Source: Muricauda sp. MAR_2010_75 (GTDB lineage Bacteria; Bacteroidota; Bacteroidia; Flavobacteriales; Flavobacteriaceae). Taken from it: DNA of 64,000 nucleotides. Numbering within the stretch: the first letter of the stretch is position 1; the number at the start of each line of letters is the position of its first letter. The stretch lies in the NCBI RefSeq assembly GCF_000745185.1, contig NZ_JQNJ01000001.1, positions 1 to 64,000 of the forward strand, given 5' to 3'. The notes under the pieces were generated by a model. The model made no database searches. It was not told the origin of the DNA and worked only from the letters and a program-made list of their open reading frames with translations. The translations under genes and the position numbers were made by a program. This document shows positions 17,262 through 26,821 of this stretch, piece after piece.

Positions 17262-18560
17262 ATGTACCTGCAAAACCCACTCCTTTTAACAATCAGTGCC
17301 GGACCATCAAATATTAGGTTCACAATGTATGAAATGGCAGAAAATCCCGTGAAGGAACTTTTTGGTGATATTCGTCACCTCGGATCCGGCAAAGAGGTTT
17401 TCAGGGTTACCCATGTTAAAGGCAATGAAAGGGAAAATTCACGGATATACGCTCCTGGCTTTTATCAAGCGACCGTTTTTTTAATAGGTTGGCTAAAAAA
17501 CCAACCCGGCTTCGATCGTATTGGTTACATAGGACACAAGATAACATATGGATTGAACTATCCTGGGCCGAAAGTAATCGATACCGCCCTATTGAACGAA
17601 CTGAAACAGATTGCCGACTATAATATTCCTAACTGTCTTTCAACTGAGATTGAGATTGTTGAAACGTTCACAATGCGATTTCCGGCATTACAGCAGGTAG
17701 CTTTTTTTGATACCAGTTTTCTGGTGAACCTGCCCAAGGCTGCCAAGATACCCCCTTTCATTCCAAGGCATTTTGAACGGGCACGCACGCACGGGCATGG
17801 CTTTCATGGGCAATCGTTTTCCCATATCATGATGGAACTTAAAAAAAGGATAGGTATTCAAAAAGCCGATGGAAGGCTCATTCTTGCACATCTTGGCAAA
17901 GAGGCCAGTATAACTGCCGTCAAGGAGGGCAAGAGCATAGATGCCGGCATGGGGTTTACACCACTGGGGGGGTTCGTCATGGGTACAAGAAGCGGAGATT
18001 TAGATCTTGGCGATTTTGCGCATTTACTGAAAAAAGAACGGATGGGGTCAAAACAGCCCAACAGCTTAACAGATGATGAGGGCGGTTCGCCAAAAATCTC
18101 CGAAACAAGTACGAATATGCTTGATTTACTTTTAAAAGAAGATGTTGACCGAAGGGCAGCGGAAGCTGTAACTTCCTTCTGCTATCAAGTAAGAAAGTGG
18201 ATCGGGGCGTTTACCGCTGTCTTGGGCGGTTTGGATGTGCTGGTTTTCTCGGGTGACATCGGTGAAAATTCCCCAATAATACGATCCAGGATTTGTCAAG
18301 GACTTGACTTTTTAGGTATTGGGCTCGATGAGGGACAAAACAGAAAAAATTCATCTAAAATCTCTAAAGAGCAAAGTAAAGTGCTGGTCATGGTAATTCA
18401 TGCCGATGAAGAATTGGTTATTGCAGAGAGCTTGGCCAATCAATATTTTAAAGATAAAAGTTATGATAAAGTAATTTCACCCCAAAAGAGGGGAGGGCAA
18501 AAAAGGCCAAGGGTTTCCACTCGAAAAAATATTGACAAATTCACCATATGGGATGGGTAA
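17262..18560 (+). CDS. Divergent acetate/propionate kinase family protein
   Basis: The 432-residue protein follows the acetokinase fold throughout. It has the GFHGQSFSHI helix, DAGMGFTPLGGFVMGTRSGDLDLG and VFSGDIGENSP. Several positions that are near-invariant in AckA differ: the start motif reads TISAGPSN rather than INAGSSS, the acetate-site HRVVHGG reads HKITYGL, and the phosphate-loop HLGNGAS reads HLGKEAS. No pta is adjacent. A basic tail (KRGGQKRPRVSTRK) follows the usual C-terminus. It may use another acyl phosphate, be slow, or be a pseudo-kinase. The family call is firm; the activity is not. Confidence 0.75.
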   Translation: MYLQNPLLLTISAGPSNIRFTMYEMAENPVKELFGDIRHLGSGKEVFRVTHVKGNERENSRIYAPGFYQATVFLIGWLKNQPGFDRIGYIGHKITYGLNYPGPKVIDTALLNELKQIADYNIPNCLSTEIEIVETFTMRFPALQQVAFFDTSFLVNLPKAAKIPPFIPRHFERARTHGHGFHGQSFSHIMMELKKRIGIQKADGRLILAHLGKEASITAVKEGKSIDAGMGFTPLGGFVMGTRSGDLDLGDFAHLLKKERMGSKQPNSLTDDEGGSPKISETSTNMLDLLLKEDVDRRAAEAVTSFCYQVRKWIGAFTAVLGGLDVLVFSGDIGENSPIIRSRICQGLDFLGIGLDEGQNRKNSSKISKEQSKVLVMVIHADEELVIAESLANQYFKDKSYDKVISPQKRGGQKRPRVSTRKNIDKFTIWDG

Positions 18561-18671
18561 AAAGAATATTCCGGTTTCCCTGTTCCGGTCCGGTGCTAAA
18601 TATCCGTTTGTCAGAACGAAGCGTTGAAAACCGGGCTGGGTGATTTTCTTGTAATATACCTGTAAAAAATT

Positions 18672-19655
18672 ATGAAGAATAAGAGTATGAAGACTATTAA
18701 ACACATAGGCGTATTCACATCTGGGGGCGATTCCCCGGGAATGAACGCCGCCTTGCACGGGGTGGCCAAAACGGCTGAGATGAACAACCTAAGGCTCAGC
18801 GGTTTTAAAAAAGGTTACGAAGGCCTAATCGACGGTGACCTAGTACAGTTGGATTCCAGTCAACTGAAAAAGAACGTTCACAGAGGCGGCACATTGTTGA
18901 AAACAGCAAGGAGCAAGCGGTTTTTGACGCTGGAGGGAAGACAACGAGCTATGCAAATTCTTGAAACGAACAAGGTCGATGCCCTGATTGCTATTGGTGG
19001 TGATGGCACCTTCAAAGGGCTATTGGCATTTTCAGAAATCTGTGACCTGCCGTTCTTGGGCATTCCCGGCACCATCGATAATGATCTGGCAGGTACCGAT
19101 TTTACACTCGGTTTCGATTCTGCAGTGAACACCGCAATTGAAAACATTGATAAGATCAGGGATACGGCGGAGTCCCATAATCGAATATTTCTGATAGAGG
19201 TAATGGGCAGGGACTGCGGGTATATTGCCATCCATTCCGGATTGGGTACGGGTGCAGATGCCATTTTGATACCTGAAAGTGGGCATGACTTTACTCAATT
19301 GTTGGAAAAGGCGGGAAGCTACGATCGTGAAGAGGCCTTTGTTGTGATTGTTTCAGAAGGGGATGAACTAGGGGTCGAGCCGGCAGCCAAAAAGATAAAG
19401 GAAATAAACCCTGAAGTGGACTTGCGCATTGCCAAACTGGGCCATGTACAACGCGGTGGAAACGCCTCGGCATTTGATCGAATGTTGGGCATACGGCTCG
19501 GCACTGCTGCCGTAGAGGCACTTTTACATGGAAGAAAGAATGTCATGGCGGGAATCTTGAACAACCAACTGAGCCTTACCCCGTTTGACCAAGTGGTAAA
19601 GGAACATCAAGTGAACGATGAACTGCGGAGTCTCTTGAAAATTTTCGGAAGCTAA
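18672..19655 (+). CDS. pfkA: ATP-dependent 6-phosphofructokinase
   Basis: This 327-residue PfkA-type enzyme phosphorylates fructose-6-phosphate. The nucleotide loop is FTSGGDSPGMNAALHG. The AIGGDGTFKG motif carries Gly at the position that is Asp in PPi-dependent enzymes, indicating ATP use. Catalytic GTIDNDLAGTD (about residues 129-139), GRDCGYIA and the C-terminal RGGNASAFDRMLG are all present. ATG 18672 is chosen; ATG 18687 is an alternative. Located about 110 nt after the acetate-kinase-like gene, it links glycogen-derived hexose phosphate to the aldolase and GAPDH upstream. Confidence 0.92.
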   Translation: MKNKSMKTIKHIGVFTSGGDSPGMNAALHGVAKTAEMNNLRLSGFKKGYEGLIDGDLVQLDSSQLKKNVHRGGTLLKTARSKRFLTLEGRQRAMQILETNKVDALIAIGGDGTFKGLLAFSEICDLPFLGIPGTIDNDLAGTDFTLGFDSAVNTAIENIDKIRDTAESHNRIFLIEVMGRDCGYIAIHSGLGTGADAILIPESGHDFTQLLEKAGSYDREEAFVVIVSEGDELGVEPAAKKIKEINPEVDLRIAKLGHVQRGGNASAFDRMLGIRLGTAAVEALLHGRKNVMAGILNNQLSLTPFDQVVKEHQVNDELRSLLKIFGS

Positions 19656-19662
19656 AATTACA

Positions 19663-22020
19663 ATGAAAAGAGCGTCGACCAACATAGCGATTATTTTCTT
19701 GCTGACTGCGGCTACCATAGTCTTCGAGATAAGTCTGTCAAGACTGTTCTCGTACCTTCTTAGTTTTCATTTCGTCCTCATTATCATTGCATTTTCCATA
19801 CTGGGTTTGGGTATTGGCCAGATCACGTATGCCAAATATTCCAAGATGATTAATCATTCATGGCTTTGGTGGATGGCACTACCGTCCGTCACGATGTTTC
19901 TCAGTTTTGCCCTTTTGCTCAGCCTTTCACAACTGGGCGTTTCGTCGTCCACTGATTTTGGCCTGCCCATTTTTATATTCTTGTCAACTATTCCGTTCAT
20001 GGCCATCGGAATAGTCTATGCCCATATTTTTGAAACGGATAATCGGCACTTGTCAACCTTATATGCCTTAGACCTTATAGGGGCGGCCACAGGTGCACTC
20101 ACCTCCGTTTTTTTGCTCAACACGTTTGGCTTGGCACAGGTGGTGGCGATTGCTATAGGGTTACTGCTGCTGGCCCTGGTAGTAGCCTTGATAGCACACA
20201 AGAACCGTTATTCAAAAATACTGGCCCCCTTAGTGCTTGGCGTTATTTTTCTAATGGGATTTGCAAAAGATGCCCTGAACTTCACTATACCCGTTGCCAA
20301 AGACCCGTCCAAGGATTTGTACCGATTGATGGCCAACCCCGCTTTTAAAAGCGAAAAAATCGAAAGCCGCTGGAGTGCTTTTGGTCAGACGGATCTTGTA
20401 AAGTTCACATATCCTGATGGTACCGTGTCCAAATCAATGTTTATAGATGCTGCTGCGGGAACCAAAGTTATCGATATCGATGAACTTGCAAAGGATACTG
20501 TTAAAATGAGAAAAGTATTATCCGGATTTCCGGCCGTATTTGCTTTGAACTTTTTAAGCGAAAAGGAAAAGGATTCGGTGCTGATAATAGGTCCCGGTGG
20601 TGGAATAGATATTGCCACAACATACTTCATGGGCTTTAAATATATCGAGGCAGCAGAGGTCAACCCTTCCTTTGTAGCATTGATGGAAAAATACAATCCC
20701 TCTACCTTCCTCGATAAGGAGAACATAAAGGTACATGTGAACGAAGGAAGAAATTTCATAATTGAGAACAAGGGAAAATTTGATGCCATCATATTGACCA
20801 TTCCGGTGACCAAAAGTTCAAGGGGCACCGATTTTTATGGACTTACCGAGAACTATCTGTTCACCATGGAGGCACTTGCCGATTATTTGGATGGTTTAAC
20901 GGAAGACGGGGCCATCTATTTTACGATGCACGGAAGGCAGGAGGTATATAAAATGTTGGCGAACTTTTTGGAGCTCCAGGATCGGATGGGGGTCAATCAA
21001 ATAGAGGCGTTAAAAAAGGTGTATATCTATTCCGACGAAATGAACCCTGTATTGGTCATTAAAAAGAACCCTTTTGAACAAAAAACAATGGAGGAGGCAC
21101 ATAATACCGCACACTATTATGGATTGGACAAGGAGCCGTTTTATTTTCCGTATATCAGACAGGAAAGTTTGGACACCATCGTGCAGAACGTAAACTATCA
21201 ATGGTTCATGTTCGACAAACTGTTGTACGATATCTCCAACGGATCTTATGCGTATGATGAACTTTGGAAAGCCGCTTCCATAAACTTGAGTCCGGTTTCC
21301 GATGATTCCCCCTATTTTTTTAATTACAACAATGGCCTACCCGATGCCATGACCACCCCTTTATGGCTTGGTCTGTTCATCATCGGGTGGTTCATTTTCA
21401 ATCATATGAACGGATGGAAATCGGTCTCTTTTTCAGAAAGCACCTCTTTATATATACGAAGAAAATTTAGGGCCTGGGCACTCGTTTCCTTTTTGTTGGG
21501 GTTCTCATATATCCTCGTACAGGGATATCTTTTTCAGGTACTCAACTTAAAACTTTCCAATCCATCACAGTCTTTTTCATTGCTGCTTTTTACATTTTTG
21601 TTGGGCAATGGCTTGGGCAGCCTTGTGACGGGGGCTTTCAAAAAAAATCTTTCCCGAAAGCTCATCACATACACGGTCTTGGTTATTTTGGTTTCCTTAC
21701 TAACCGTTTACGTACTGCTCCCTATATGGTATAAACAACTATCTGAATTCTGGATCGCCCTATTTTTGCTGCTTCCGTCTTTCTTTATAGGAATCCCTTT
21801 TCCGGTATTGCTGAAAAAGGCCTCCTCCCTGAAAGAGAAGAAAAGCATTCCCTATTTATTGGGTATATCAAGCGTGGCAGGCGTTGCCGCCTCGATCTTT
21901 GCCGTTGTCATTTCCATCCTTTACGGTTATAGATTTGTATTCCTTCTTGCCCTGTTAGGATACGGTTTGGTGATAGTGCTGGCGTACAGATCAAAAACCC
22001 TTAAAATACAGAACACATGA
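19663..22020 (+). CDS. Polytopic membrane protein with spermidine-synthase-like SAM domain
   Basis: The protein is 785 residues. About six helices precede residue 210. A Rossmann methyltransferase-like domain follows ([36 protein letters not shown], about residues 306-341). A second helix bundle occupies about residues 565-780. The middle resembles polyamine aminopropyltransferases, but the DSTDP-type substrate loop that binds polyamine is replaced by [10 protein letters not shown], so true spermidine synthesis is doubtful. Proteins of this layout are common and uncharacterised. Its stop overlaps the next start (ATGA), implying translational coupling with the site-2 protease. Confidence 0.75.
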   Translation: MKRASTNIAIIFLLTAATIVFEISLSRLFSYLLSFHFVLIIIAFSILGLGIGQITYAKYSKMINHSWLWWMALPSVTMFLSFALLLSLSQLGVSSSTDFGLPIFIFLSTIPFMAIGIVYAHIFETDNRHLSTLYALDLIGAATGALTSVFLLNTFGLAQVVAIAIGLLLLALVVALIAHKNRYSKILAPLVLGVIFLMGFAKDALNFTIPVAKDPSKDLYRLMANPAFKSEKIESRWSAFGQTDLVKFTYPDGTVSKSMFIDAAAGTKVIDIDELAKDTVKMRKVLSGFPAVFALNFLSEKEKDSVLIIGPGGGIDIATTYFMGFKYIEAAEVNPSFVALMEKYNPSTFLDKENIKVHVNEGRNFIIENKGKFDAIILTIPVTKSSRGTDFYGLTENYLFTMEALADYLDGLTEDGAIYFTMHGRQEVYKMLANFLELQDRMGVNQIEALKKVYIYSDEMNPVLVIKKNPFEQKTMEEAHNTAHYYGLDKEPFYFPYIRQESLDTIVQNVNYQWFMFDKLLYDISNGSYAYDELWKAASINLSPVSDDSPYFFNYNNGLPDAMTTPLWLGLFIIGWFIFNHMNGWKSVSFSESTSLYIRRKFRAWALVSFLLGFSYILVQGYLFQVLNLKLSNPSQSFSLLLFTFLLGNGLGSLVTGAFKKNLSRKLITYTVLVILVSLLTVYVLLPIWYKQLSEFWIALFLLLPSFFIGIPFPVLLKKASSLKEKKSIPYLLGISSVAGVAASIFAVVISILYGYRFVFLLALLGYGLVIVLAYRSKTLKIQNT

Positions 22021-23099
22021 AAAAATGGTCCCTCTTTATTGGAAGCTATGCGGGCATCAAGGTCTTCGTCCACTGGACGTTTTGGATCATTGTCGGATGG
22101 ATATTCATGATGCATTTTGAAATGGGCCATGGTTGGACAGAAGGCATAAAGGGAGCATTTTTCATCATCGTTCTCTTTGCCTGCGTTGTCCTACACGAAT
22201 TTGGCCATGCGCTCGCGGCCAAAAAATATAATATCCCAACGCGTGATATTACGCTCTATCCCATTGGTGGCGTCGCCAGTCTCAATAGAATGCCGGATAA
22301 ACCTGCCCAGGAACTGGTGGTGGCACTGGCCGGCCCTGTAGTAAATATTGTGATTGCCGGGACCCTTTTTGTTCTTCTCTACGTTAACGATGAACTGTTG
22401 CCAATTTCGAAAATAGACCACATGAGCGGTGAAGATTTCTGGTTTAACATCATGGCTGCGAATTTGATCCTAGCGGTCTTTAATTTGATACCAGCTTTTC
22501 CAATGGACGGTGGAAGAGTGTTGAGGGCACTATTGGCATTCAGGTTAGATAAGCTGAAAGCAACGACCATTGCCGCACGGGTAGGCCAGTTTTTAGCCAT
22601 AGTATTCGTTTTTCTTGGTTTTTTCTCTAATTTCTGGTTGGTTTTTATTGGCCTGTTCATCTATCTAGGTGCCGGAGTCGAGCAAATGCACGAAAGTGGC
22701 AAATCTGCTCTGGTCGGATTTACCGTAAAGGATGTTTTGATTGCACAATATACCTGTTTATCGCCCACGGAAACCTTGGGAAACCTGGTGCAGATATTGC
22801 AAAGTACCCAAGAAGAGGTTTTTTTGGTCACAGAAAATAATCATGTGCATGGCGTGCTGACACGAAAGGACCTGATCAAGGGGCTTTCCTCATATGGCAA
22901 TGATTCCTATGTATCCGATCTTATGAGAAAAGATTTTGTAACAGTAGACACAAATATGCCCCTACAGCAGGTGTACGAAAAGCTCATGTCTAACAATTCC
23001 CAGTTTGCCACGGTCTTGGATGACGGGCAGCTGAAAGGAATTGTGACCCTGAAAGGAATTAATGAAATGATAATAGTTACAAGGGAAAGAAAAAAATAA
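22017..23099 (+). CDS. Site-2 protease family metalloprotease (M50) with CBS pair
   Basis: This 360-residue integral membrane protease has the zinc motif [12 protein letters not shown] in the third helix (about residues 60-71) and the third ligand in [18 protein letters not shown] (about residues 159-176). A Bateman pair of CBS domains makes up the C-terminal third ([19 protein letters not shown] ... [22 protein letters not shown]). CBS domains bind adenine nucleotides, so proteolysis of a membrane substrate may respond to AMP/ATP state (family knowledge plus inference). It overlaps its neighbours by 4 nt upstream and 1 nt downstream. Confidence 0.9.
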   Translation: MKKWSLFIGSYAGIKVFVHWTFWIIVGWIFMMHFEMGHGWTEGIKGAFFIIVLFACVVLHEFGHALAAKKYNIPTRDITLYPIGGVASLNRMPDKPAQELVVALAGPVVNIVIAGTLFVLLYVNDELLPISKIDHMSGEDFWFNIMAANLILAVFNLIPAFPMDGGRVLRALLAFRLDKLKATTIAARVGQFLAIVFVFLGFFSNFWLVFIGLFIYLGAGVEQMHESGKSALVGFTVKDVLIAQYTCLSPTETLGNLVQILQSTQEEVFLVTENNHVHGVLTRKDLIKGLSSYGNDSYVSDLMRKDFVTVDTNMPLQQVYEKLMSNNSQFATVLDDGQLKGIVTLKGINEMIIVTRERKK

Positions 23100-24379
23100 T
23101 GCAAACACATCAAAACATAAGTGAGCTATTAAGCCCCTACATTCTGGGGGTACTCCTAAGCACGGGTATAGGTCTTATCCTTGGACTGGAAAGGGAATAT
23201 GACAAGCTAAAGGATGAGCAGGGGTTTGCCGGTATTCGAACATTTCCGATAACGGCCATAATCGGTTTTATGTTGGGCAGTTTGAACGAGACTTATACCT
23301 CTTGGCTTGTCATTGTTAGTTTGGCGACCATTATTTTGTTCTTTGCCATCAGCCATTTGTCCATTGTGCAGAAACATTCCATGACCGGTAATACCACAAA
23401 TCTCGCTTTGATTGCCACATTTATTCTTGGTGTTATGGTTTCGGGCCATTTGTACAAAGAGTCTATTGCCACGGCCGTAATTGTGGTTACGTTGTTATCC
23501 CTAAAGACCACCTTCCGCTCGTTCATAAAGAATATCACATCCGAAGAACTGTTTGCCTTTATCAAATTCTCAATCATTGCACTTTTGATATTACCGTTTC
23601 TGCCCGATAAGGATTATGGGCCAGAGGGCCTTCTGAACCCTTTTGAGATAGGGGCTATTATAGTCATTGTTTCCTTTTTGAACTTTATCGGCTACTTTTT
23701 GGTCAAATATGTTGGATCAAAAAAGGGAATCTTGTTGACGGCTATTCTGGGCGGTTTAATATCGAGTACGGCGGTAGCTTGGATCTATGCCTCCAGAAGT
23801 AAGGAGTCTCCCGAGCTTTCAAAAAAATACGCAGCGGGTATCATTATAGCATCGGCGATTATGTTCCCTAGACTTGCGGCTCTTGCCTATATTTTCAATA
23901 TTGCTATCCTGAACTATCTTACAATTCCCTTTGCCCTGCTTACGGTGGTCTGTCTCGTAGCTTCCCTGCTTTTGATACGGAAGGATGACGATCAGCCGAA
24001 CACCGACATCAATTTGGGAAATCCACTTAACATCTGGAATGCGATCGGTTTTGGCGGCATCTATGTGGCCATCCTGTTCTCGGTTTTTTATGGAAACAAA
24101 TTTTTTGGCGAAAGTGGTCTTTATTATTCGGCATTGATAGCAGGTTTGGCCGATACCGATGCCATAACCATCAGTATGGCAAAATTTGCCTTGCAGAATG
24201 AAAAGCTGATTTTGGCATCGAATGTCATCATTGCAGCGACCCTGAGCAATATGACCGTGAAATTGGGCATTGCCTTTTTCAAAGGCTCTCAAAAAACAGG
24301 GCGACTAGTGGGCTATGCCTTTGGGGCGGTCGTCCTTCTTGGCATCCTTTATATTGTACTTAATTCTTGGATAAATTGA
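23099..24379 (+). CDS. MgtC/SapB-type membrane protein with DUF4010 domain
   Basis: This 426-residue polytopic protein has a conserved MgtC N-terminus (GIGLILGLEREYDK ... FAGIRTFPITAIIGFMLG). A DUF4010-type C-terminal half contains GGLISSTAVAWIYASRSKE and GLADTDAITISMAKFAL. Full-length MgtC-DUF4010 proteins of about 420 residues are widespread and of unknown transport function; MgtC itself affects ATP synthase and membrane potential. It overlaps the site-2 protease stop by one base, so the three genes from 19,663 to 24,379 form a coupled membrane-protein block. Confidence 0.85.
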   Translation: MQTHQNISELLSPYILGVLLSTGIGLILGLEREYDKLKDEQGFAGIRTFPITAIIGFMLGSLNETYTSWLVIVSLATIILFFAISHLSIVQKHSMTGNTTNLALIATFILGVMVSGHLYKESIATAVIVVTLLSLKTTFRSFIKNITSEELFAFIKFSIIALLILPFLPDKDYGPEGLLNPFEIGAIIVIVSFLNFIGYFLVKYVGSKKGILLTAILGGLISSTAVAWIYASRSKESPELSKKYAAGIIIASAIMFPRLAALAYIFNIAILNYLTIPFALLTVVCLVASLLLIRKDDDQPNTDINLGNPLNIWNAIGFGGIYVAILFSVFYGNKFFGESGLYYSALIAGLADTDAITISMAKFALQNEKLILASNVIIAATLSNMTVKLGIAFFKGSQKTGRLVGYAFGAVVLLGILYIVLNSWIN

Positions 24380-24401
24380 GATTTTAATAGCAGAAACCAA
24401 A

Positions 24402-25397
24402 ATGAACACAACAGTATATAGCACACACAAGTTTGAAGAACATTATCTAATTCAAGCAAATAATAATAAACATCAATTAATACTACTTGATGTTCGATTG
24501 ACAGAAGAAACGGCTGTTCTAGCTAAAGGTTCTAAAACAGTTAGCTTATTTACAGGTGATGATGCCTCAAAGAATGTACTAAAAAAACTAAAAGTCATTG
24601 GCGTAGAAAATATCGCATTGCGTTCGGCTGGTTTTAATCATGTTGATTTGGCAGCAGTTACCGAATTGGACATAAAAGTAGCTAGGGTTCCTGCCTATTC
24701 CCCCTATGCCATTGCCGAACACACCATAGCGTTGATACTTGCATTGAACAGAAAACTGGTTAGGGCCCACAATAGGGTCAGGGATATGAATTTCTCGCTG
24801 AACGGACTCACAGGGTTCGACCTGAACGGCAAAACGGTCGGGGTATTGGGCACGGGAAAAATTGGTGCGGTCCTGGTCAAAATACTATATGGTTTTGGCT
24901 GTAAGATACTGGCATACGACCTAGAGGAGGATAAGGAATTGAAAGAAATGTATGGTGTACGATTCACTGACTGCCAAACACTCTGCAGCGAATCGGACAT
25001 CATAAGCCTCCACGTTCCCTTAACCCCCGAAACGAGGCATATCATCAGTGCCGAACAAATCGAACGCATGAAAAAAGGGGTAATGCTTATCAATACGAGC
25101 AGGGGCGCGCTGGTCGATACCAAAGCGGTCATAGAGGGACTGAAATCAAGGAAAATCGGCTATTTCGGTATTGATGTGTATGAAGAGGAAGAAGGGCTGT
25201 TCTTTGAAGACCACTCCGACGAGATTTTACAAGATGATGTAATTGCCCGATTAATGACCTTTCCCAATGTCTTGATTACCAGTCACCAGGCTTTTTTGAC
25301 CAATACGGCTTTGACCAACATTGCTGAAACCACCATTTATAACATTGATTGTTTCGAAAATGGAACCGTTTCAGGAAATGAAATAAAAACGAAGTGA
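24402..25397 (+). CDS. ldhA: D-lactate dehydrogenase (2-hydroxyacid dehydrogenase family)
   Basis: This 331-residue D-isomer-specific NAD-dependent enzyme makes D-lactate from pyruvate and regenerates NAD+. Signatures are VGVLGTGKIGAVLVKILYGFG (about residues 146-166), the substrate Arg/Glu region in LINTSRGALVD and PNVLITSHQAFLT with the catalytic His. The first 200-250 nt are markedly richer in A/T and in codons such as AAT, AAA and TTA than the rest of the gene and its neighbours, hinting at a mosaic origin. It is the fermentative outlet for the glycolytic genes upstream. Confidence 0.88.
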   Translation: MNTTVYSTHKFEEHYLIQANNNKHQLILLDVRLTEETAVLAKGSKTVSLFTGDDASKNVLKKLKVIGVENIALRSAGFNHVDLAAVTELDIKVARVPAYSPYAIAEHTIALILALNRKLVRAHNRVRDMNFSLNGLTGFDLNGKTVGVLGTGKIGAVLVKILYGFGCKILAYDLEEDKELKEMYGVRFTDCQTLCSESDIISLHVPLTPETRHIISAEQIERMKKGVMLINTSRGALVDTKAVIEGLKSRKIGYFGIDVYEEEEGLFFEDHSDEILQDDVIARLMTFPNVLITSHQAFLTNTALTNIAETTIYNIDCFENGTVSGNEIKTK

Positions 25398-25422
25398 AAC
25401 AACCCATAAAATCATAGTTAAG

Positions 25423-26253
25423 ATGAAAAACATATTGGTACCCACAGACTTTTCAGAGAACTGCAATAAGGCGGCGGAGTTTGGAATCAAGATGGCCAAG
25501 CTCTTCGAGGCAGAAATCCATTTTTTCCATTTGCTGAAAACACCGGTGGATTGGGTAAAATTGGATAAGCAAAAAGAAAAGCGATATCCGGAGACCCTCA
25601 AAAAAATTGGGGCAGCAAAAGCCTCATTACGTGCATTGGAAAAAAAGGCCGAACAAGAAAACCTGAAATGTCAGACCTTTTTGCAATTTCAGGTGGACCA
25701 GGAAAACATACTGAAACATTCTGGCCATTATGACCATGATTTCATTATTGCGGGCAGCAGTGGCACCAAGGGCATTGTACGGGAACTTTTGGGAAGCAAC
25801 GTCGAACGTTTGGTAAGAAGATCTGATGTTCCGGTCATTGTGGTAAAAGAAGATGATGTAAGGTTTCCTTTCAAGGATATCGTCTTCGTTTCAGATTTTG
25901 TGGAGGATGTGGGCAATGCCTTTAAAGAGGTACTATCCATCGCAGTAAAATGCAATGCAAAAATTCACCTTTTGCGCATCAATACAGAATCGGACCGTAA
26001 CAGTATTGCCCTCGGCCTAGACCCTATTCGAAAGTTTTTGGAGGGTTTTCCCAAACTCAAGAATTTCTCTATGAACGTCTATAACGAAATGACGGTGGAG
26101 ACGGGCATCAACACTTATTTGAAGCAAAACAAAGCTGACCTGATCGCCATGCGCACACATGGCAATACAGGTTTTTTGAGTTTGTTCTCAAAAAGTATAG
26201 CTGAAGGGGTTGCAAACCATTCATCACTGCCGGTAATGACTATCAAAATTTGA
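25423..26253 (+). CDS. Universal stress protein, tandem two-domain
   Basis: The 276-residue protein has two UspA repeats. The first (about residues 1-145) opens MKNILVPTDFSENCNKAAEFG and has a GSSGTKG...GSNVERL nucleotide motif. The second (about 148-276) opens FKDIVFVSDFVEDVGNAF and has MRTHGNTG...FSKSIAEG, a weaker version. Tandem USPs are typical of Bacteroidota and of hypoxia-responsive gene groups. It follows ldhA by 25 nt and precedes a K+ channel-like gene by 13 nt. Confidence 0.9.
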   Translation: MKNILVPTDFSENCNKAAEFGIKMAKLFEAEIHFFHLLKTPVDWVKLDKQKEKRYPETLKKIGAAKASLRALEKKAEQENLKCQTFLQFQVDQENILKHSGHYDHDFIIAGSSGTKGIVRELLGSNVERLVRRSDVPVIVVKEDDVRFPFKDIVFVSDFVEDVGNAFKEVLSIAVKCNAKIHLLRINTESDRNSIALGLDPIRKFLEGFPKLKNFSMNVYNEMTVETGINTYLKQNKADLIAMRTHGNTGFLSLFSKSIAEGVANHSSLPVMTIKI

Positions 26254-26266
26254 AAAGTATAACACT

Positions 26267-26821
26267 ATGTCCGATAGCTTAGGTCAAATACGAGAAATAG
26301 CCTTCTACAAATTATTGTTGGACAGAACGGTATTGCCCCTGGTTACCATTTTGGGAATAGGCATCCTGTATGTCGTTTTGATGTCGATGATAGACCACCC
26401 CTCTTTTCCATTCCACATAATTATCGTTGCGGCAGCACTTGGAAAGACCATTGTGATAACGGCAACTACCCTGAAACGCTTGTCAAAATTGATCAAGATC
26501 TGTCATTCATTGGAGAGATTGCTTTGGGTTTTTGGATTGATTATCATCATTAGCATTTTCTCCTATGCGACCGACTATGCTTGTCTTTTCCAATTTAACC
26601 ATACCACATTTGAAGGCGTTCCTGATTATTCGAACTCGTATCTCTACAATTTGTATCACTTTTTTTATTTCAGTGTGATCACATTTTCAACGGTGGGCTA
26701 CGGCGATATTGTTCCTACTTCAGACGTAGCCAGATTTGTTGTCATGCTCGAAATATTCCTAAGCTTTTTCTTGGTCGTCTTTGCTTTGGCCAATATTAAA
26801 AAAATACACATTAATGGATAA
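26267..26821 (+). CDS. Potassium channel-like membrane protein (pore domain)
   Basis: This 184-residue protein has four hydrophobic helices. The last two flank a complete K+-channel pore loop with the selectivity filter FSTVGYGDIVP (about residues 143-153). There is no C-terminal RCK/KTN domain, so gating would be voltage- or partner-dependent. It would let K+ equilibrate and so affect membrane potential, in line with the other ion-homeostasis genes. Its last 8 nt overlap the following ATP-cone gene. Confidence 0.85.
   Translation: MSDSLGQIREIAFYKLLLDRTVLPLVTILGIGILYVVLMSMIDHPSFPFHIIIVAAALGKTIVITATTLKRLSKLIKICHSLERLLWVFGLIIIISIFSYATDYACLFQFNHTTFEGVPDYSNSYLYNLYHFFYFSVITFSTVGYGDIVPTSDVARFVVMLEIFLSFFLVVFALANIKKIHING

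Noticed and set aside
19663..22020. Calling the gene spermidine synthase (speE)
   Set aside because: The polyamine-binding loop is not present and the protein is mostly membrane-embedded.
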